NCBI GenBank assembly: GCA_029961055.1
Contig: JASBVM010000017.1
Span: 62,001-126,000 of the forward strand
Origin: Bacillota bacterium
Lineage (GTDB): Bacteria > Bacillota > Sulfobacillia > JAIMAT01
Direction: 5' to 3'
Length of the DNA: 64,000 nt
Shown: one piece after another, positions 24,051 through 34,418 of the stretch
How positions within the stretch are numbered: position 1 is the stretch's first letter
Layout of the letters: the number at the start of each line of letters is the position of its first letter
Program-made: the position numbers and the translations under genes
Notes under the pieces: generated by a model
The model's input: only the letters and a program-made list of their open reading frames with translations
Told to the model about the DNA's origin: nothing
Databases searched by the model: none

Positions 24051-25250
24051 GTGGGAGCGGTGCCCAGGCTTCCCCTTCCTTGGCTCTTCACAGCGGCCGG
24101 GGCCGCGCTCTTCGCCGGCCACGGGCTGGCGGCGGCGGCGCGCCTCCGGCGCCTGGGGGCGCTCACGCCCTCCCGGCCCACGGGAGAGGCGCAGGCGGCC
24201 CTGCCACCCGAGGTGAGCGTGGTGCGGCCGGTCCACGGCGGCGGCCGGGCCGCCCTGGACGGGCTGGAGTCCTGGCTCCGCCTGGAGGAGGCGCGGGACG
24301 TCGAATTCGTCTTCGCCTTCCAGGAACCCGACGATCCTGTGCTCCGTGCTCTGCCGGCGCTCCGCCGGCGTCACCCCCGCCGCAGGATCCGCGCGGTGGT
24401 GGCGCCGGTGGAACCGGGGTACACCGGGAAAGGCGCCAACCTCCTGCACGGGGTGGCCGCCGCCCGGGGCCGCTTCCTGGTGCTGGCCGACGCCGACATG
24501 GTGGCGGCGCCGGGCGCCCTGCTCGCGCTGGTGGAGCCGCTCCGCCGGCCGGGTGGGGAACGGACCGCCGTCAGCGCCGTACCCGTCCACCGCGGGGCGC
24601 GGGGCCTCTGGGGCCTCCTCTACCAGACGCACATGAACGCCACCGTGCTGGCCGAGTGGCTTCCCTGGGCGGGTCGCCTGGACGTGGGCGCGCCGGGGGC
24701 GGCGGTCGCCCTCCGCCGGTCGCTGCTGGAGGGCATCGGCGGCGTGCCCGCCTTCGGCCGCCACATCAACGACGACGTCCGGCTGGGGCAGCTGGTCCGC
24801 CGCGCCGGCGGTCGCATCGTGCTCGGCCCGCTGCTGCTCTCGCCGGTGGGCAGGAAGAGCCGGGCGCAGCTGGAAAGCCTTCTGGCGCGGGGTGCGCTCA
24901 TCTTCCGGCGGATGCTGCCGGCGCATCTGCAAGCGGTCCACCACCTGGTACACTACGCCTACCTCCCCATGGCGGCGCTGGGGCTGGGGGATCGTCGTTG
25001 GCTCCAGGCGGCGGGTCTCTACCTCCTGGCCAAGATGGGCCTCTCCGCCTGGGTGGCGCGCCGGATCGGCGAGCCGCCGCTGCCGGCGGCCCTGGCGGTG
25101 CCGCTGCTGGACGCCGCTTCCTGGCTGGCCGAGGCGCGGACGCTGCGCCGGGGCAGGCTCCGCTGGGGCGGCCTGGAGTACCGGGCCGACGGCGCGGGGC
25201 GACTCGCCGTTCCGGCCGGCCACGACCCCGCACGTCACGAGACGCGATGA
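24051..25250 (+). CDS. glycosyltransferase family 2/21-like membrane protein
   Basis: A 399-residue enzyme with an N-terminal transmembrane helix, a GT-A domain and three C-terminal hydrophobic segments, the architecture of ceramide glucosyltransferase-like (GT21) and hopanoid HpnI-type enzymes. Motifs: VSVVRPVHG, ADADM (nucleotide-sugar/metal), INDDVRLGQ (catalytic Asp region), and KSRAQLESLLARGALIFRRM, which may stand for the Q/RxxRW element. The acceptor is probably a lipid, but neither donor nor acceptor is certain. The GTG start at 24051 has only a distant GGAGAAGG; GTG 24060 is possible. Confidence 0.72.
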   Translation: MGAVPRLPLPWLFTAAGAALFAGHGLAAAARLRRLGALTPSRPTGEAQAALPPEVSVVRPVHGGGRAALDGLESWLRLEEARDVEFVFAFQEPDDPVLRALPALRRRHPRRRIRAVVAPVEPGYTGKGANLLHGVAAARGRFLVLADADMVAAPGALLALVEPLRRPGGERTAVSAVPVHRGARGLWGLLYQTHMNATVLAEWLPWAGRLDVGAPGAAVALRRSLLEGIGGVPAFGRHINDDVRLGQLVRRAGGRIVLGPLLLSPVGRKSRAQLESLLARGALIFRRMLPAHLQAVHHLVHYAYLPMAALGLGDRRWLQAAGLYLLAKMGLSAWVARRIGEPPLPAALAVPLLDAASWLAEARTLRRGRLRWGGLEYRADGAGRLAVPAGHDPARHETR

Positions 25251-25262
25251 GGTGAGTCCGGA

Positions 25263-26504
25263 TTGGACTGGGAGCGCTACCCCGCCGTACTGGGCACGAT
25301 CCTCCTGAGCATCGTCCTGGCGGGTATCGTCGTCTGGCTGCTCAGCCACTTCCTGACGACGCTCCTGGTGATCGCCTTCTCCGCCCTGCTCGCCTTCGTG
25401 GTCAGCCCCGCCGTGGACGCCGTGGAGCGGCTGGTCCGCGTCCGCGGCGTGGCCATCGCCGTGGTGGTCGTGGTGGGGGCGGGCACCCTGGGCGGCGGCA
25501 TCTTCCTCCTCGCCGGGCCGGTGGTCCGCCAGCTGACCCAGCTGGTCGAGACGTTGCCGCACTGGATCACCCGGGCCCAGGCGGAGTTCCCGCACTGGCT
25601 CGACTTCCTGGCCCAGCAGGGGATCGTCCTCGACCTGCGCTCGCTTCAGGGCGAGCTGATCAACCGCCTGCAGAGCAGCCTCTCGACCATCCTGTCGGCC
25701 ACCGGCGCCGTCGCCAGCACCGTCAGCTCCACCGTCGCCAACGTCGTCCTGGCGCTGGTCCTGATGGTCTACTGGCTGATCTACGGCGAGCGGATCTGGC
25801 AGAGCTTCCTGCTCCGCCTGCCGCATCACGTCCAGCCGCTGGCACGGCTGGTCGCCGCCGCCGCCAGCCGGGCACTGGGTGGCTACTTCCGCGGTCAGGT
25901 GACGCTGGCGCTGATCATCGGCGTTCTCCACGGCGTCGGCTCATGGGCGCTGGGGCTCCCCTACTCCGCCATCATCGGCGTGCTGGGCGGCCTCTTCGAG
26001 CTGGTCCCCATGTTCGGTGCGGTGCTGGGCGCCATCCCCGGCGTGCTGATCGCGCTCCTCCAGCCGCACCCCTTCCCCCTGACCCTCTGGGTGGTCCTCT
26101 ACTTCGTGCTGGTGCAGCAGCTGGAGGGGAACGTGCTGGCGCCGCGTATCACCGGCCATGCCGTGGGCATCCACCCGCTCACCGCGCTGATCGCCCTGAC
26201 CGCCGGCTTCGAGATCGCCGGCCTCCTGGGCGGCCTGGTGGCGGTGCCGCTGGTGGGCATGTTCACGTCCATCCTCCGCAACCTCGGTCCCGCCGTGGAG
26301 GCGCTCCGCCGCGGGAGCCAGCCGCCTCCCGACCTGCCGCCCGACGGCGGCAGCGGCACCGGCTCCGGCGGTCGCGACGAGGGGGACGCCGGACCCGGAG
26401 CTCCCGGGGACGGTACCGCCGGCCAGCCCCGGCACCCCGCCCCGGACGCCCACGAGCCGCCCCCCCGCCGGCTGCCGCTCCGCCGCCGGCCCCCCCGGGG
26501 CTAG
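25263..26504 (+). CDS. AI-2E (PerM/TqsA) family transporter
   Basis: 413 residues with seven to eight hydrophobic segments and the family segment GYFRGQVTLALIIGVLHGVG followed by GGLFELVPMFGAVLGAIPGVL and VQQLEGNVLAPRITG. Members export varied small molecules, including autoinducer 2 in some bacteria, and others are sodium/proton antiporters; a specific substrate cannot be claimed. The TTG start follows GAGGTGAG, 12 bases after the glycosyltransferase stop, so the two form an operon. The last 65 residues are a Gly/Pro/Asp-rich tail. Confidence 0.82.
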   Translation: MDWERYPAVLGTILLSIVLAGIVVWLLSHFLTTLLVIAFSALLAFVVSPAVDAVERLVRVRGVAIAVVVVVGAGTLGGGIFLLAGPVVRQLTQLVETLPHWITRAQAEFPHWLDFLAQQGIVLDLRSLQGELINRLQSSLSTILSATGAVASTVSSTVANVVLALVLMVYWLIYGERIWQSFLLRLPHHVQPLARLVAAAASRALGGYFRGQVTLALIIGVLHGVGSWALGLPYSAIIGVLGGLFELVPMFGAVLGAIPGVLIALLQPHPFPLTLWVVLYFVLVQQLEGNVLAPRITGHAVGIHPLTALIALTAGFEIAGLLGGLVAVPLVGMFTSILRNLGPAVEALRRGSQPPPDLPPDGGSGTGSGGRDEGDAGPGAPGDGTAGQPRHPAPDAHEPPPRRLPLRRRPPRG

Positions 26505-26534
26505 GAGGGTCCAGGCCGGCTCCGCCGGCCCGGA

Positions 26535-27002
26535 CTATTCGCCCGCCTTCGTCTCCTTCTCGCCCGCTTCCGCCCTCTTCGCCTCGGCCAGTCCCTTCTC
26601 CAGCGCGTTCCAGGCCAGCGTGGCGCACTTGACCCGCACCGGGAACTGGCGGACACCCTCCAGGGCGAGGAGGTCGCCGTCCTCCGGCGTCAGCTCCGCC
26701 TCCCCGCGCAGCATGGCCTTGAAACGCTCGGCCAGCCGGAGCGCTTCCTCCCCCGGTTTCCCCTTCACCGCCTCGGTCATGATGGAGGCGGAGGCCTGGC
26801 TGATCGAACAGCCCTGCCCCAGGAAGCGGATGTCGGCGATCCTCCCCTCCGGGTCCAGGCGGAGCGTCAGGCGGATGGTGTCGCCGCAGCTGGGGTTGCG
26901 CAGGTCGACCGGCGAGCCGCCCCCCTCCACCGTGCCGCGGTTGCGGGGGTGGGTGTAATGGTCCAGCAGGACCGCCTTGTACAGCTCATCCAAGGAGGAC
27001 AT
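26535..27002 (-). CDS. sufU: Fe-S cluster assembly sulfur-transfer protein SufU
   Basis: A 155-residue IscU-fold protein. The zinc ligands typical of SufU are visible: C39 and D41 in NPSCGDTI, C65 in GQGCSISQASASIM, and C126 in RVKCATLAW. SufU accepts persulfide sulfur from SufS and passes it to SufBCD. The start overlaps sufS by 17 bases. The last 20 residues are a charged tail. It is the final gene of sufCDSU here. Confidence 0.92.
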   Translation of the reverse strand: MSSLDELYKAVLLDHYTHPRNRGTVEGGGSPVDLRNPSCGDTIRLTLRLDPEGRIADIRFLGQGCSISQASASIMTEAVKGKPGEEALRLAERFKAMLRGEAELTPEDGDLLALEGVRQFPVRVKCATLAWNALEKGLAEAKRAEAGEKETKAGE

Positions 27003-28236
27003 GGCTGAAGTACTCTCTCGCCTCCTCCAGCGCCTCGGCCAGGACGTCGATCTCCTCCGGCAGCGTGTAGATGTAGAAGCTCGCCCGGGCGGTGGAGGGG
27101 ACGTCCAGCCAGCGCATCAAGGGCTGGGCGCAGTGGTGCCCCGCCCGGACCGCCACCCCTCGCCGGTCCAGGACCATGGAGAGGTCGTGGGGGTGGACCG
27201 AGAGGAGGTTGAAGGTGACGACGCCCGCGTGCTCCTTCTCCGGCGGGCGGGGCCCGTAGATGCGGAGCCCCTCGATCCGCTCCAGCCGCTCGTAGGCGTA
27301 GCGGGTCAGCTCCCGCTCGTGGGCCGCCACGTTCTCCATGCCCAGCCCCTCCAGGTACTCCACCGCCGCCTCCAGGCCGATGGCCCCGGCCACGTCCGGC
27401 GTGCCCGCCTCGAACTTCCACGGCAGCTCGTTCCAGGTGGAGTGGTCGGGGAAGACCTCCGCGATCATCTCGCCGCCGCCGAAGAGCGGCTCCGTCTCCT
27501 CCAGGATCTCGGGGCGGGCCCAGAGCGCCCCGATGCCCATGGGGCCCAGCATCTTATGGCCCGAGAAGGCCAGGAAGTCACAGTCGATCGCGCCCACGTC
27601 CACCGGCATGTGCGGCACGCTCTGCGCCCCGTCCACCAGCGCCCGCGCGCCCACCCGGTGGGCTTCCCGGCAGATGGCCTCCACCGGGTTGACCGTGCCG
27701 AGCACATTGGAGACGTGGGTGACGGTCACCAGCCGGGTCCTCCGGCCCAGCTTCGCCTTGAAATCGGCCCAGTCCAGCTCGCCGTCCGGCGTCAGCCGCG
27801 CGTAGACCAGGGAGGCGCCCGTCTCGCGCGCGACCAGCTGCCAGGGGACCAGGTTGGAGTGGTGCTCCATCTCGGTGAGCAGGATCTCGTCGCCCGGCTT
27901 CAGGTTCTGCCGCGCCCAGCCCTGGGCGACCAGGTTGATCGCCTCGGTGGTGTTGCGGACGAAGATCAGACCGCGCGGATCGCCCGCGCCGATGAAGCGA
28001 GCCACCCGCGCCCTCGCCCGCTCGTACGCCTCCGTCGCCTCTTCGCCCAGCGTGTGGATGGCCCGGTGGACGTTGGCGTTCATCTCCCGGTAGTACCGGT
28101 CGACCGCCGCCAGCACCGCCTCCGGCTTCTGCGAGGTGGCGGCGGAGTCCAGGTAGACCAGGGGGCGGTCGTGCACCCGGCGACGGAGGATGGGGAAGTC
28201 CTGCCGGATTCGGCGGGCGTCCAGCGCCATGGTCAT
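26986..28236 (-). CDS. sufS: cysteine desulfurase SufS
   Basis: A 416-residue group II cysteine desulfurase that releases sulfur from cysteine as an enzyme persulfide. The PLP lysine is K228 in AFSGHKMLGP and the catalytic cysteine is C369 in AGHHCAQPLM. YLDSAATSQKP near the N-terminus is typical. ATG 28236 overlaps the sufD stop as ATGA, with AGGAAG just upstream; the ATG two codons later is an alternative. Confidence 0.94.
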   Translation of the reverse strand: MTMALDARRIRQDFPILRRRVHDRPLVYLDSAATSQKPEAVLAAVDRYYREMNANVHRAIHTLGEEATEAYERARARVARFIGAGDPRGLIFVRNTTEAINLVAQGWARQNLKPGDEILLTEMEHHSNLVPWQLVARETGASLVYARLTPDGELDWADFKAKLGRRTRLVTVTHVSNVLGTVNPVEAICREAHRVGARALVDGAQSVPHMPVDVGAIDCDFLAFSGHKMLGPMGIGALWARPEILEETEPLFGGGEMIAEVFPDHSTWNELPWKFEAGTPDVAGAIGLEAAVEYLEGLGMENVAAHERELTRYAYERLERIEGLRIYGPRPPEKEHAGVVTFNLLSVHPHDLSMVLDRRGVAVRAGHHCAQPLMRWLDVPSTARASFYIYTLPEEIDVLAEALEEAREYFSHVLLG

Positions 28237-29566
28237 CCCAGCTTCCTGTCGATGGATCGTGCGAAGGTCTCGCGGAGGGCTCCCTCCGGCACGCGTTCCA
28301 GGAGCGGCTGAAAGTAGCCCGCCACCACCAGGCGGCGCGCCTCCTGCGGGGGAATGCCGCGGCTCTCCAGGTAGAAGAGCTGCTCGTCGTCCACCTTCCC
28401 CGCGGTGGCCGCGTGACCCGCCTGGACCTCGTTCTCGTCGATGACCAGGCTGGGGATCGCCTCTCCCCGCGCCGCCCGGTCCATCAGCAGCGTGCCCTCC
28501 CGCTGGTAGGCGTTCGACGCCTTGGCCCCGCGCAGGATATGCGTCCGGCCGCGGAAGATCGAGCGCGCCTCGTCGAAGAGGGCGCCCCGGGCGGTCATCT
28601 CGCTGGTCGTCTTGCGACCCTGGTGGATCATCTCGCCCGGGAAGTCCAGGTGCTGCCCTCCGGTGCCCAGGAAGGCCAGCGCCGCCCGGGAGCCGGAGCC
28701 GTCGCCCAGGAGCTCGGAGCGGAAGCCCGAGCGGCTCACCCGGGCGCCGAACTCGCCCAGCACCCATTCCACCGAGCTGCCCGCCGCCTGCCGGGCGCTC
28801 CGGCGGGCGAAGGCGAAGGTCCCGTCCCCCAGGAGCTGGAGGCCGATGTAGCGAAGCCGGGCCTCCTCGCCGGCGTAGACCTCGACCCCGTGGAGGTAGA
28901 GCCCTGGCGCCCCGGTCGCGGGCCTCCCGGCCACGGCGACCACCACGGTCGCCTCCGCCTCGGGCTCCAGGACGACCAGGCTGTGGCCGACGGCTCCTTC
29001 CTCCGGCCGGTCGAGCCAGTCCAGCAGAAAGAGCGGCGCCTCCACGCGCACCCCGCGACCGACGTGGAGGAAGAAGCCGCCGCGCCAGGCCGCCCGCTCC
29101 AGCAGGTCGAGCTTGGTCTCCTCCGCCCAGGCGGGCCCGAAGAGATGGGAACGCACCAGCTCCGGCTCCTCCCGCACCGCCTGCGCCAGCGCCAGGAAGC
29201 GGACGCCCTCGGGGAGCGACCCCTCCCCCGGCAGGACGACCGGCTCCCCGTCCCACTCCTGAAGGACGGCGGCCTCCCTCGACGCCGAGAGGAGCGGCTC
29301 CAGCTCGGCGGGCATCCGCGTCGCCGGCAGGTCGGAAGGCCGGGGGCCCTCCGGGCGAAGCGGCTCCACCCGGTCGAGGGAGAAGCCGAGCGAGGCCAGA
29401 TTCGTCTTCCTCCAGGCCTCCACGTTGGCTGCGGGCAGGTCGGTCGCCTCGTACCTCCGCCAGGCCTCCCGGCGACTCTCCGCCACCCATTCCGGCTCCC
29501 CCAGGGCGGCCACCCTGCGGGCGAAGAGCTCGGCGTCCAGCGGACGCCCGGCCTCGGTGCTCAGGC

Positions 29567-29570
<4 letters not shown>
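28233..29570 (-). CDS. sufD: Fe-S cluster assembly protein SufD
   Basis: 445 residues, the normal length of SufD, with the C-terminal beta-helix signatures DFPGEMIHQGRKTTSEMTARG, ARSIFRGRTHI and SLVIDENEVQAGHAATAGKVD. It is scored as SufD rather than SufB because it lacks the extra cysteine-rich and YRELN-type features of SufB. SufD forms the scaffold with SufB and the SufC ATPase. It overlaps sufC by ATGA. Confidence 0.9.
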
Positions 29571-30355
<785 letters not shown>

Positions 30356-30379
30356 GGCTCCAACCCCTCGAACCGAAGT

Positions 30380-30418
30380 AAATCCGACTTCCCAAGTAGG
30401 ATTTCATCCGGTAGGATA
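30380..30418 (-). promoter_or_regulatory. suf promoter and 25-base dyad operator
   Basis: On the minus strand TATCCT (30413-30418) is a -10, with TTGCCG 16 bases upstream as a poor -35. Just downstream, 30380-30404 is a dyad: AAATCCGACTT and AAGTAGGATTT around CCC, complementary at 10 of 11 positions. Dyads of 25 bases are usual for Rrf2-family regulators such as IscR. GTAGGAT recurs at 30411, hinting at a second site. Confidence 0.55.
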
Positions 30419-30466
30419 CCACACTCGCCGGCGCCGGCAAATCCCGCCTGCACGGTTCGAGCAAGG

Positions 30467-31570
30467 TCAAACCGGGATCACGTGCAGGTCGCGCGGCAGC
30501 CGGCTGAGCACTCGCGCCCCCTCCCCGGTCACCTCGACGATCTCTTCCAGGCGGATCCCCCAGCGGCCGGGGAGGTAGACGCCCGGCTCCACCGAGAAGA
30601 ACATGCCCGGCTCCAGCCGCGTCCGGCTCTGCCGGTGGATCCAGGGCGGCTCGTGGGTGGCGAGGCCGATGCCGTGCCCCAGCCGGTGGGTGAAGGTGGG
30701 ACCGTAGCCGGCCTCTTCGATCACCCGGCGTGCGGCCGCGTCGACCTCGGCGGCGACGACGCCCGGGCGGATGACCGCCAGCGCCGCCTCCACCGCCCGC
30801 TCCACCACCGCGTGGACGCGGCGGACCTCTTCCTCCGGCTCGCCCAGCACGGCCACCCTGGTCAGGTCGGAGCAGTAGCCGTCCAGGGTGGCGCCGATGT
30901 CCATCACCACCGGCTGCCCGGGGACGACGGGCTCGCCGGAGGTGTGATGGTGGGGCAGGGCGCCGTGGGCGCCGGCCGCCACCAGCGCGAAGTCGACGCG
31001 TTCGGCGCCCCCTTCCTGGAAGGCGCGCTGGATGGCGGCCGCCACCTGCCTCTCGGTGGCGCCGGGGCGGAGCGCTGCCCAACCTGCCTCCATGGCCCGG
31101 TCGGCCAGGGCGGCGGAACGCTGGAGCCGCTCGGCCTCCTGGCGATCCTTCACCGCGCGGAAGGGCTCCAGCGCCGGTCCCAGGTCGACGAACTCGCCCC
31201 CCACCCGCCGCAGGACGGGGAGCAGGGTGGCGGCGGGCATCCTGCCGTCCACGGCCACCCGTTTGGTCTTGTGGACGCCCAGCCGGTGGAGGAACTCGCC
31301 GATCCGCACACCCGGGTCCTGATCGTCGCTCCAGACCACCCAGACGAGGCCGCCCGCGCCCTCGGGCCCCAGCGCGCGGCGGAACTGCTCCTCGTTCAGC
31401 TGCGGGACGAAGAGTCCCGTCTCCGCGTGGGTGATGGCCAGCAGGCAGGGCCGCTCGTCCGCCACGGGCGTGAAGCCGAGGAGATAGCGCATGGTGTCGC
31501 CGGGCGCCACCAGCACCGCGTCCGCCCCCAGCCTGCGCAGCGCCTGACGGCCCGCTTCCAGTCGGATCAC
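30467..31570 (-). CDS. M24-family Xaa-Pro peptidase
   Basis: A 367-residue prolidase/aminopeptidase P-like enzyme that removes residues next to proline. All five metal ligands are in place: the two Asp of MDIGATLDGYCSDLTR, His in HRLGHGIGLATHE, and the two Glu of SVEPGVY and GIRLEEIV. This contrasts with the altered paralogue at 22485. GTG 31570 follows GGAGGAGGGAGG; a GTG at 31621 overlapping the fabL stop is possible but has no such site. Likely in one transcript with fabL. Confidence 0.86.
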   Translation of the reverse strand: MIRLEAGRQALRRLGADAVLVAPGDTMRYLLGFTPVADERPCLLAITHAETGLFVPQLNEEQFRRALGPEGAGGLVWVVWSDDQDPGVRIGEFLHRLGVHKTKRVAVDGRMPAATLLPVLRRVGGEFVDLGPALEPFRAVKDRQEAERLQRSAALADRAMEAGWAALRPGATERQVAAAIQRAFQEGGAERVDFALVAAGAHGALPHHHTSGEPVVPGQPVVMDIGATLDGYCSDLTRVAVLGEPEEEVRRVHAVVERAVEAALAVIRPGVVAAEVDAAARRVIEEAGYGPTFTHRLGHGIGLATHEPPWIHRQSRTRLEPGMFFSVEPGVYLPGRWGIRLEEIVEVTGEGARVLSRLPRDLHVIPV

Positions 31571-31617
31571 GCTCCTCCCTCCTCCGAAGTTCCTGCCGCC
31601 GGGAGCCTCCCCGCTCC

Positions 31618-32379
31618 TCACCGGAGCGAGTACCCGCCGTCCACCACCAGCACCTGGCCGCGGACCATCTCGGCCTCGTCCGAGCAGAGCCAGGCGACCG
31701 CGGCCGCGATGTCCTCCGGCCGCAGGATCCGGCCCGCCGGCGTCTCCCGCTGCGCGGAGGCCAGGAGCTCCTCCCGGTTGGGGAAGTGGCGGATGGCGTC
31801 GGTGTCGACCACGCTGCCCGAGACCGCGTTGACGGCGATCCCGTAGCGGGCCAGGTCGACCGCCAGGTAGCGGGTGAGCGCCTCCAGCGCCGCCTTGGAG
31901 ACGCCCACGGCCACGTAGTACGGGATCACCCGGTGCGAGCCGAGGCTGGTGATGTTGACGATCCGCCCGCCGCCCGCCTTCTGCATCAGCGGCACCGCCG
32001 CCTGCGAGCAGAGGAAGGCGCCGCGCGCGTTGATGTTCATGGTCCAGTCCCAGCCCTTGGCGTCCAGCTCCATCACCGGGTGGAGCGAGCCCGAGGCGGC
32101 GTTGTTGACCAGGATGTCCAGGCGGCCGAAGGTCGCCTCCACCTCGTCGAACATGGCCTGTACCCGTTCCGGCTCGCCCACGTGCGCCCTGACCAGGTGA
32201 GCGCGCCGGCCCATCGCCTCGACCTCTCCCGCCGTCTCCTCGGCCGGCTTCCGGTTGCGGAAGAAGTTGATCGCCACGTCGGCGCCCTCGGCGGCCAGCC
32301 GGAGCGTGATCGCCCGGCCGATCCCGCGCGAGCCGCCGGTCACCAGCGCCACCTTGCCTGCGAAACGGCCTTCACCCAT
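31618..32379 (-). CDS. fabL: enoyl-ACP reductase FabL
   Basis: A 253-residue short-chain dehydrogenase that performs the last reduction in each round of fatty-acid elongation. FabL is distinguished from FabG by the wider catalytic spacing: Y155-x6-K162 in YVAVGVSKAALE, and by NAVSGSVVDTDAIRHFPNREEL. The cofactor loop TGGSRGIG is at 14-21. It is divergent from a second SDR gene across a 200-base intergenic region in which no strong promoter is evident. With HadAB-like genes and ACP in the window it suggests a type II fatty-acid system. Confidence 0.85.
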   Translation of the reverse strand: MGEGRFAGKVALVTGGSRGIGRAITLRLAAEGADVAINFFRNRKPAEETAGEVEAMGRRAHLVRAHVGEPERVQAMFDEVEATFGRLDILVNNAASGSLHPVMELDAKGWDWTMNINARGAFLCSQAAVPLMQKAGGGRIVNITSLGSHRVIPYYVAVGVSKAALEALTRYLAVDLARYGIAVNAVSGSVVDTDAIRHFPNREELLASAQRETPAGRILRPEDIAAAVAWLCSDEAEMVRGQVLVVDGGYSLR

Positions 32380-32579
32380 CCGGATCCCCCCGCTTCCGGG
32401 CCGCTCCAGCGCGCCCGGCTTCGCCGTCCGTTCCGGTTCCGCACCGGTTCCGATTCCGCGCGCGGCCGCCGACTTCCTGGGGCGGAACGGCAGCGGAGGA
32501 AGTATAGCCCGTCCCAACCCCTCCCCGCGTTGCGCGCCCCGGGCCGCGACCGGTATCTTGCCTCCGGGGGTGCAGCTGG

Positions 32580-33365
32580 ATGGGGCGGCGGGAGGGAGGC
32601 CCGGAGACCCCGCCCGGGCGGGTGGCGGTGGTGACCGGGAGCGCGACCGGTATCGGCGCCGCGGTGGTGCGGGTGCTGGCCGAGGCGGGCTACGAGGTCG
32701 GCGTCAACTGGTTCCACAGCCGGGAGCGCGCCGAGGAGCTGGTCCGCTCCGTCGAGGCGCTGGGGCGGCGTGCCCTGGCCGTCCAGGCCGACATGTCCCG
32801 GCGGGAAGAGGTGGACGCCGCCTTCGACCGCTTCCTCGACTTCTTCGGCCGGGTGGACGTGCTGGTCAACGCCGCCGGTCCCTTCATCTTCGAGGATCGG
32901 CCGCTGCTGGAGACCTCGCCGGACGAGTGGCGGGAGCTGCTGGACGGGAACCTCTCCAGCGTCTACTGGGCGGTGCGCCGGGTGCTGCCGGGCATGCGCC
33001 AGCGGCGCTGGGGGCGGGTGATCAACTTCGGCATGACCGGTTCGGCGGTGGCCGGCTCCTACGTGCGCGCGACCGCCTACGCCGCGGCCAAGAGCGGGCT
33101 CGCCTCGCTCACCCGTTCCCTGGCGCTGAGCGAGGCGCCCTACGGCATCACCGTCAACATGGTCTCCCCGGGCCTGATCCGGCCGGCCTGGAAGGAGCGG
33201 CGCATCGCCGAGGCGCGCGCGGCGCGCGACCCGGCGGTCCCGCTGGGCCGCCCCGGGACGGGGGAGGACCTGGCGCGGGTGGTCCTCTTCCTCTGCGAGG
33301 AGGCGTCCGACTTCCTCACCGGCAACGTGATCGAGGTGACCGGAGGGTGGCGGCCCGAGCCGTGA
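32580..33365 (+). CDS. SDR-family oxidoreductase (FabG-like)
   Basis: A 261-residue classical SDR: TGSATGIG cofactor loop near 20-27, NAAGP, the catalytic Tyr/Lys in ATAYAAAKSGLASL, and the C-terminal DFLTGNVIEVTGGW. Reaction is NAD(P)H-dependent ketone/alcohol conversion; it could be a 3-oxoacyl-ACP reductase or act on another substrate. The motif before the Tyr reads MTGSAVAGSY, so the active-site Ser is probably the one in TGSAV. Transcribed alone, divergent from fabL. Confidence 0.78.
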   Translation: MGRREGGPETPPGRVAVVTGSATGIGAAVVRVLAEAGYEVGVNWFHSRERAEELVRSVEALGRRALAVQADMSRREEVDAAFDRFLDFFGRVDVLVNAAGPFIFEDRPLLETSPDEWRELLDGNLSSVYWAVRRVLPGMRQRRWGRVINFGMTGSAVAGSYVRATAYAAAKSGLASLTRSLALSEAPYGITVNMVSPGLIRPAWKERRIAEARAARDPAVPLGRPGTGEDLARVVLFLCEEASDFLTGNVIEVTGGWRPEP

Positions 33366-33414
33366 AGAGGCGCCGGCCAGCCACGGCCGGCGCCCGGTCC
33401 TGCGCCCGGCCGGC

Positions 33415-33696
33415 TCAGGTGCCGGGGGCGTACCGCTCCCGCAGCGTCCGCAGCCTCTCCAGGGCCGCTTCCTCCGCCTCGTCCGCGCGGCTGGCCCAGT
33501 CGCCGCCTTCCTCCGCCTTGAGGCGGATGTTGCCCACGGTCCTGGCCTCCACCTCGTCCAGGAAGGCGCCGATCTCCTCCGCGCCGTACTCGCCCCAGGT
33601 GCCCGCCACCACCCGGCGGAGGAACTCCTCCAGGTCGAGCGGCTCCTCCATCGCCAGCTCCGTGTAGAGCTCGTCCAGCGTCGGCTTCCCGCCCAC
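33415..33696 (-). CDS. hypothetical acidic protein downstream of folE
   Basis: 93 residues, rich in Glu, Leu and Arg, predicted all helical, with a Trp-containing central turn (AGTWGEYGAEEIGAFL). No domain is recognised. GTG 33696 follows a G-rich tract and lies 16 bases after the folE stop, so it is likely the second gene of that transcript. Confidence 0.55.
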   Translation of the reverse strand: MGGKPTLDELYTELAMEEPLDLEEFLRRVVAGTWGEYGAEEIGAFLDEVEARTVGNIRLKAEEGGDWASRADEAEEAALERLRTLRERYAPGT

Positions 33697-33712
33697 CCGC
33701 GATCCCCCCGGC

Positions 33713-34288
33713 TCAGCTCCAGCTGTCGGCGCGGAGCAGGCGGAGCGCCTCGTTCCGGGTCGCTTCCTGCTCCGCGAAGACGCCGCGGACGGCGGAGGTG
33801 ACGGTGACCGACCCCGGTTTTCGGATCCCGCGCATGGTCATGCAGAGGTGTTCCGCCTCCACCACCACGAGCACGCCCTTGGGCCGGAGCTTCCCCTCGA
33901 TCGCCTCCGCCACCTGGGCGGTCAGCCTCTCCTGCAGCTGGGGCCGGCGGGCGGCCGACTCCACCACCCGGGCCAGCTTGGAGATGCCGGTGATCAACCC
34001 GCCGGAAGGGATGTACGCCACGTGCGCCCGCCCCCGGAAGGGAAGCAGGTGGTGCTCGCACATGGAATAGAACGGGATGTCGCGGACGATCACCAGATCG
34101 TCGCGCTCCACGTGGAAGAAGCTGGTCATCTGCTCGGCGGGGTCGGCGCCCACGTCGCTGAAGAGCTCGGCGTAGGCATCGGCGACGCGCCGGGGCGTCT
34201 CCCGCAGCCCCTCGCGGTCGGGCTCCTCGCCGATGGCCAGGAGGATCTCGCGCACCGCGTGCGCGATCCTCGTCCGGTCCACCTCCAT
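33713..34288 (-). CDS. folE: GTP cyclohydrolase I
   Basis: A 191-residue FolE that opens GTP to dihydroneopterin triphosphate for folate synthesis. The zinc ligands are visible: Cys in [10 protein letters not shown] with the following His, and Cys in [22 protein letters not shown] and [11 protein letters not shown] are further signatures. It is divergent from the dehydratase pair. No other folate gene lies beside it. Confidence 0.95.
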   Translation of the reverse strand: MEVDRTRIAHAVREILLAIGEEPDREGLRETPRRVADAYAELFSDVGADPAEQMTSFFHVERDDLVIVRDIPFYSMCEHHLLPFRGRAHVAYIPSGGLITGISKLARVVESAARRPQLQERLTAQVAEAIEGKLRPKGVLVVVEAEHLCMTMRGIRKPGSVTVTSAVRGVFAEQEATRNEALRLLRADSWS

Positions 34289-34418
34289 CGTTCGACCGCC
34301 TCCTTGGCACGGCTCCTCTCAGTGTAGAGGGTGGTCGGTGCGATACAAGCCGGCCTCGGCGCCGGCCGGGCCGGTTCGGGGGGCGACTGGTATCCTTTGC
34401 CCGGAGGTGTTCTCGCTC

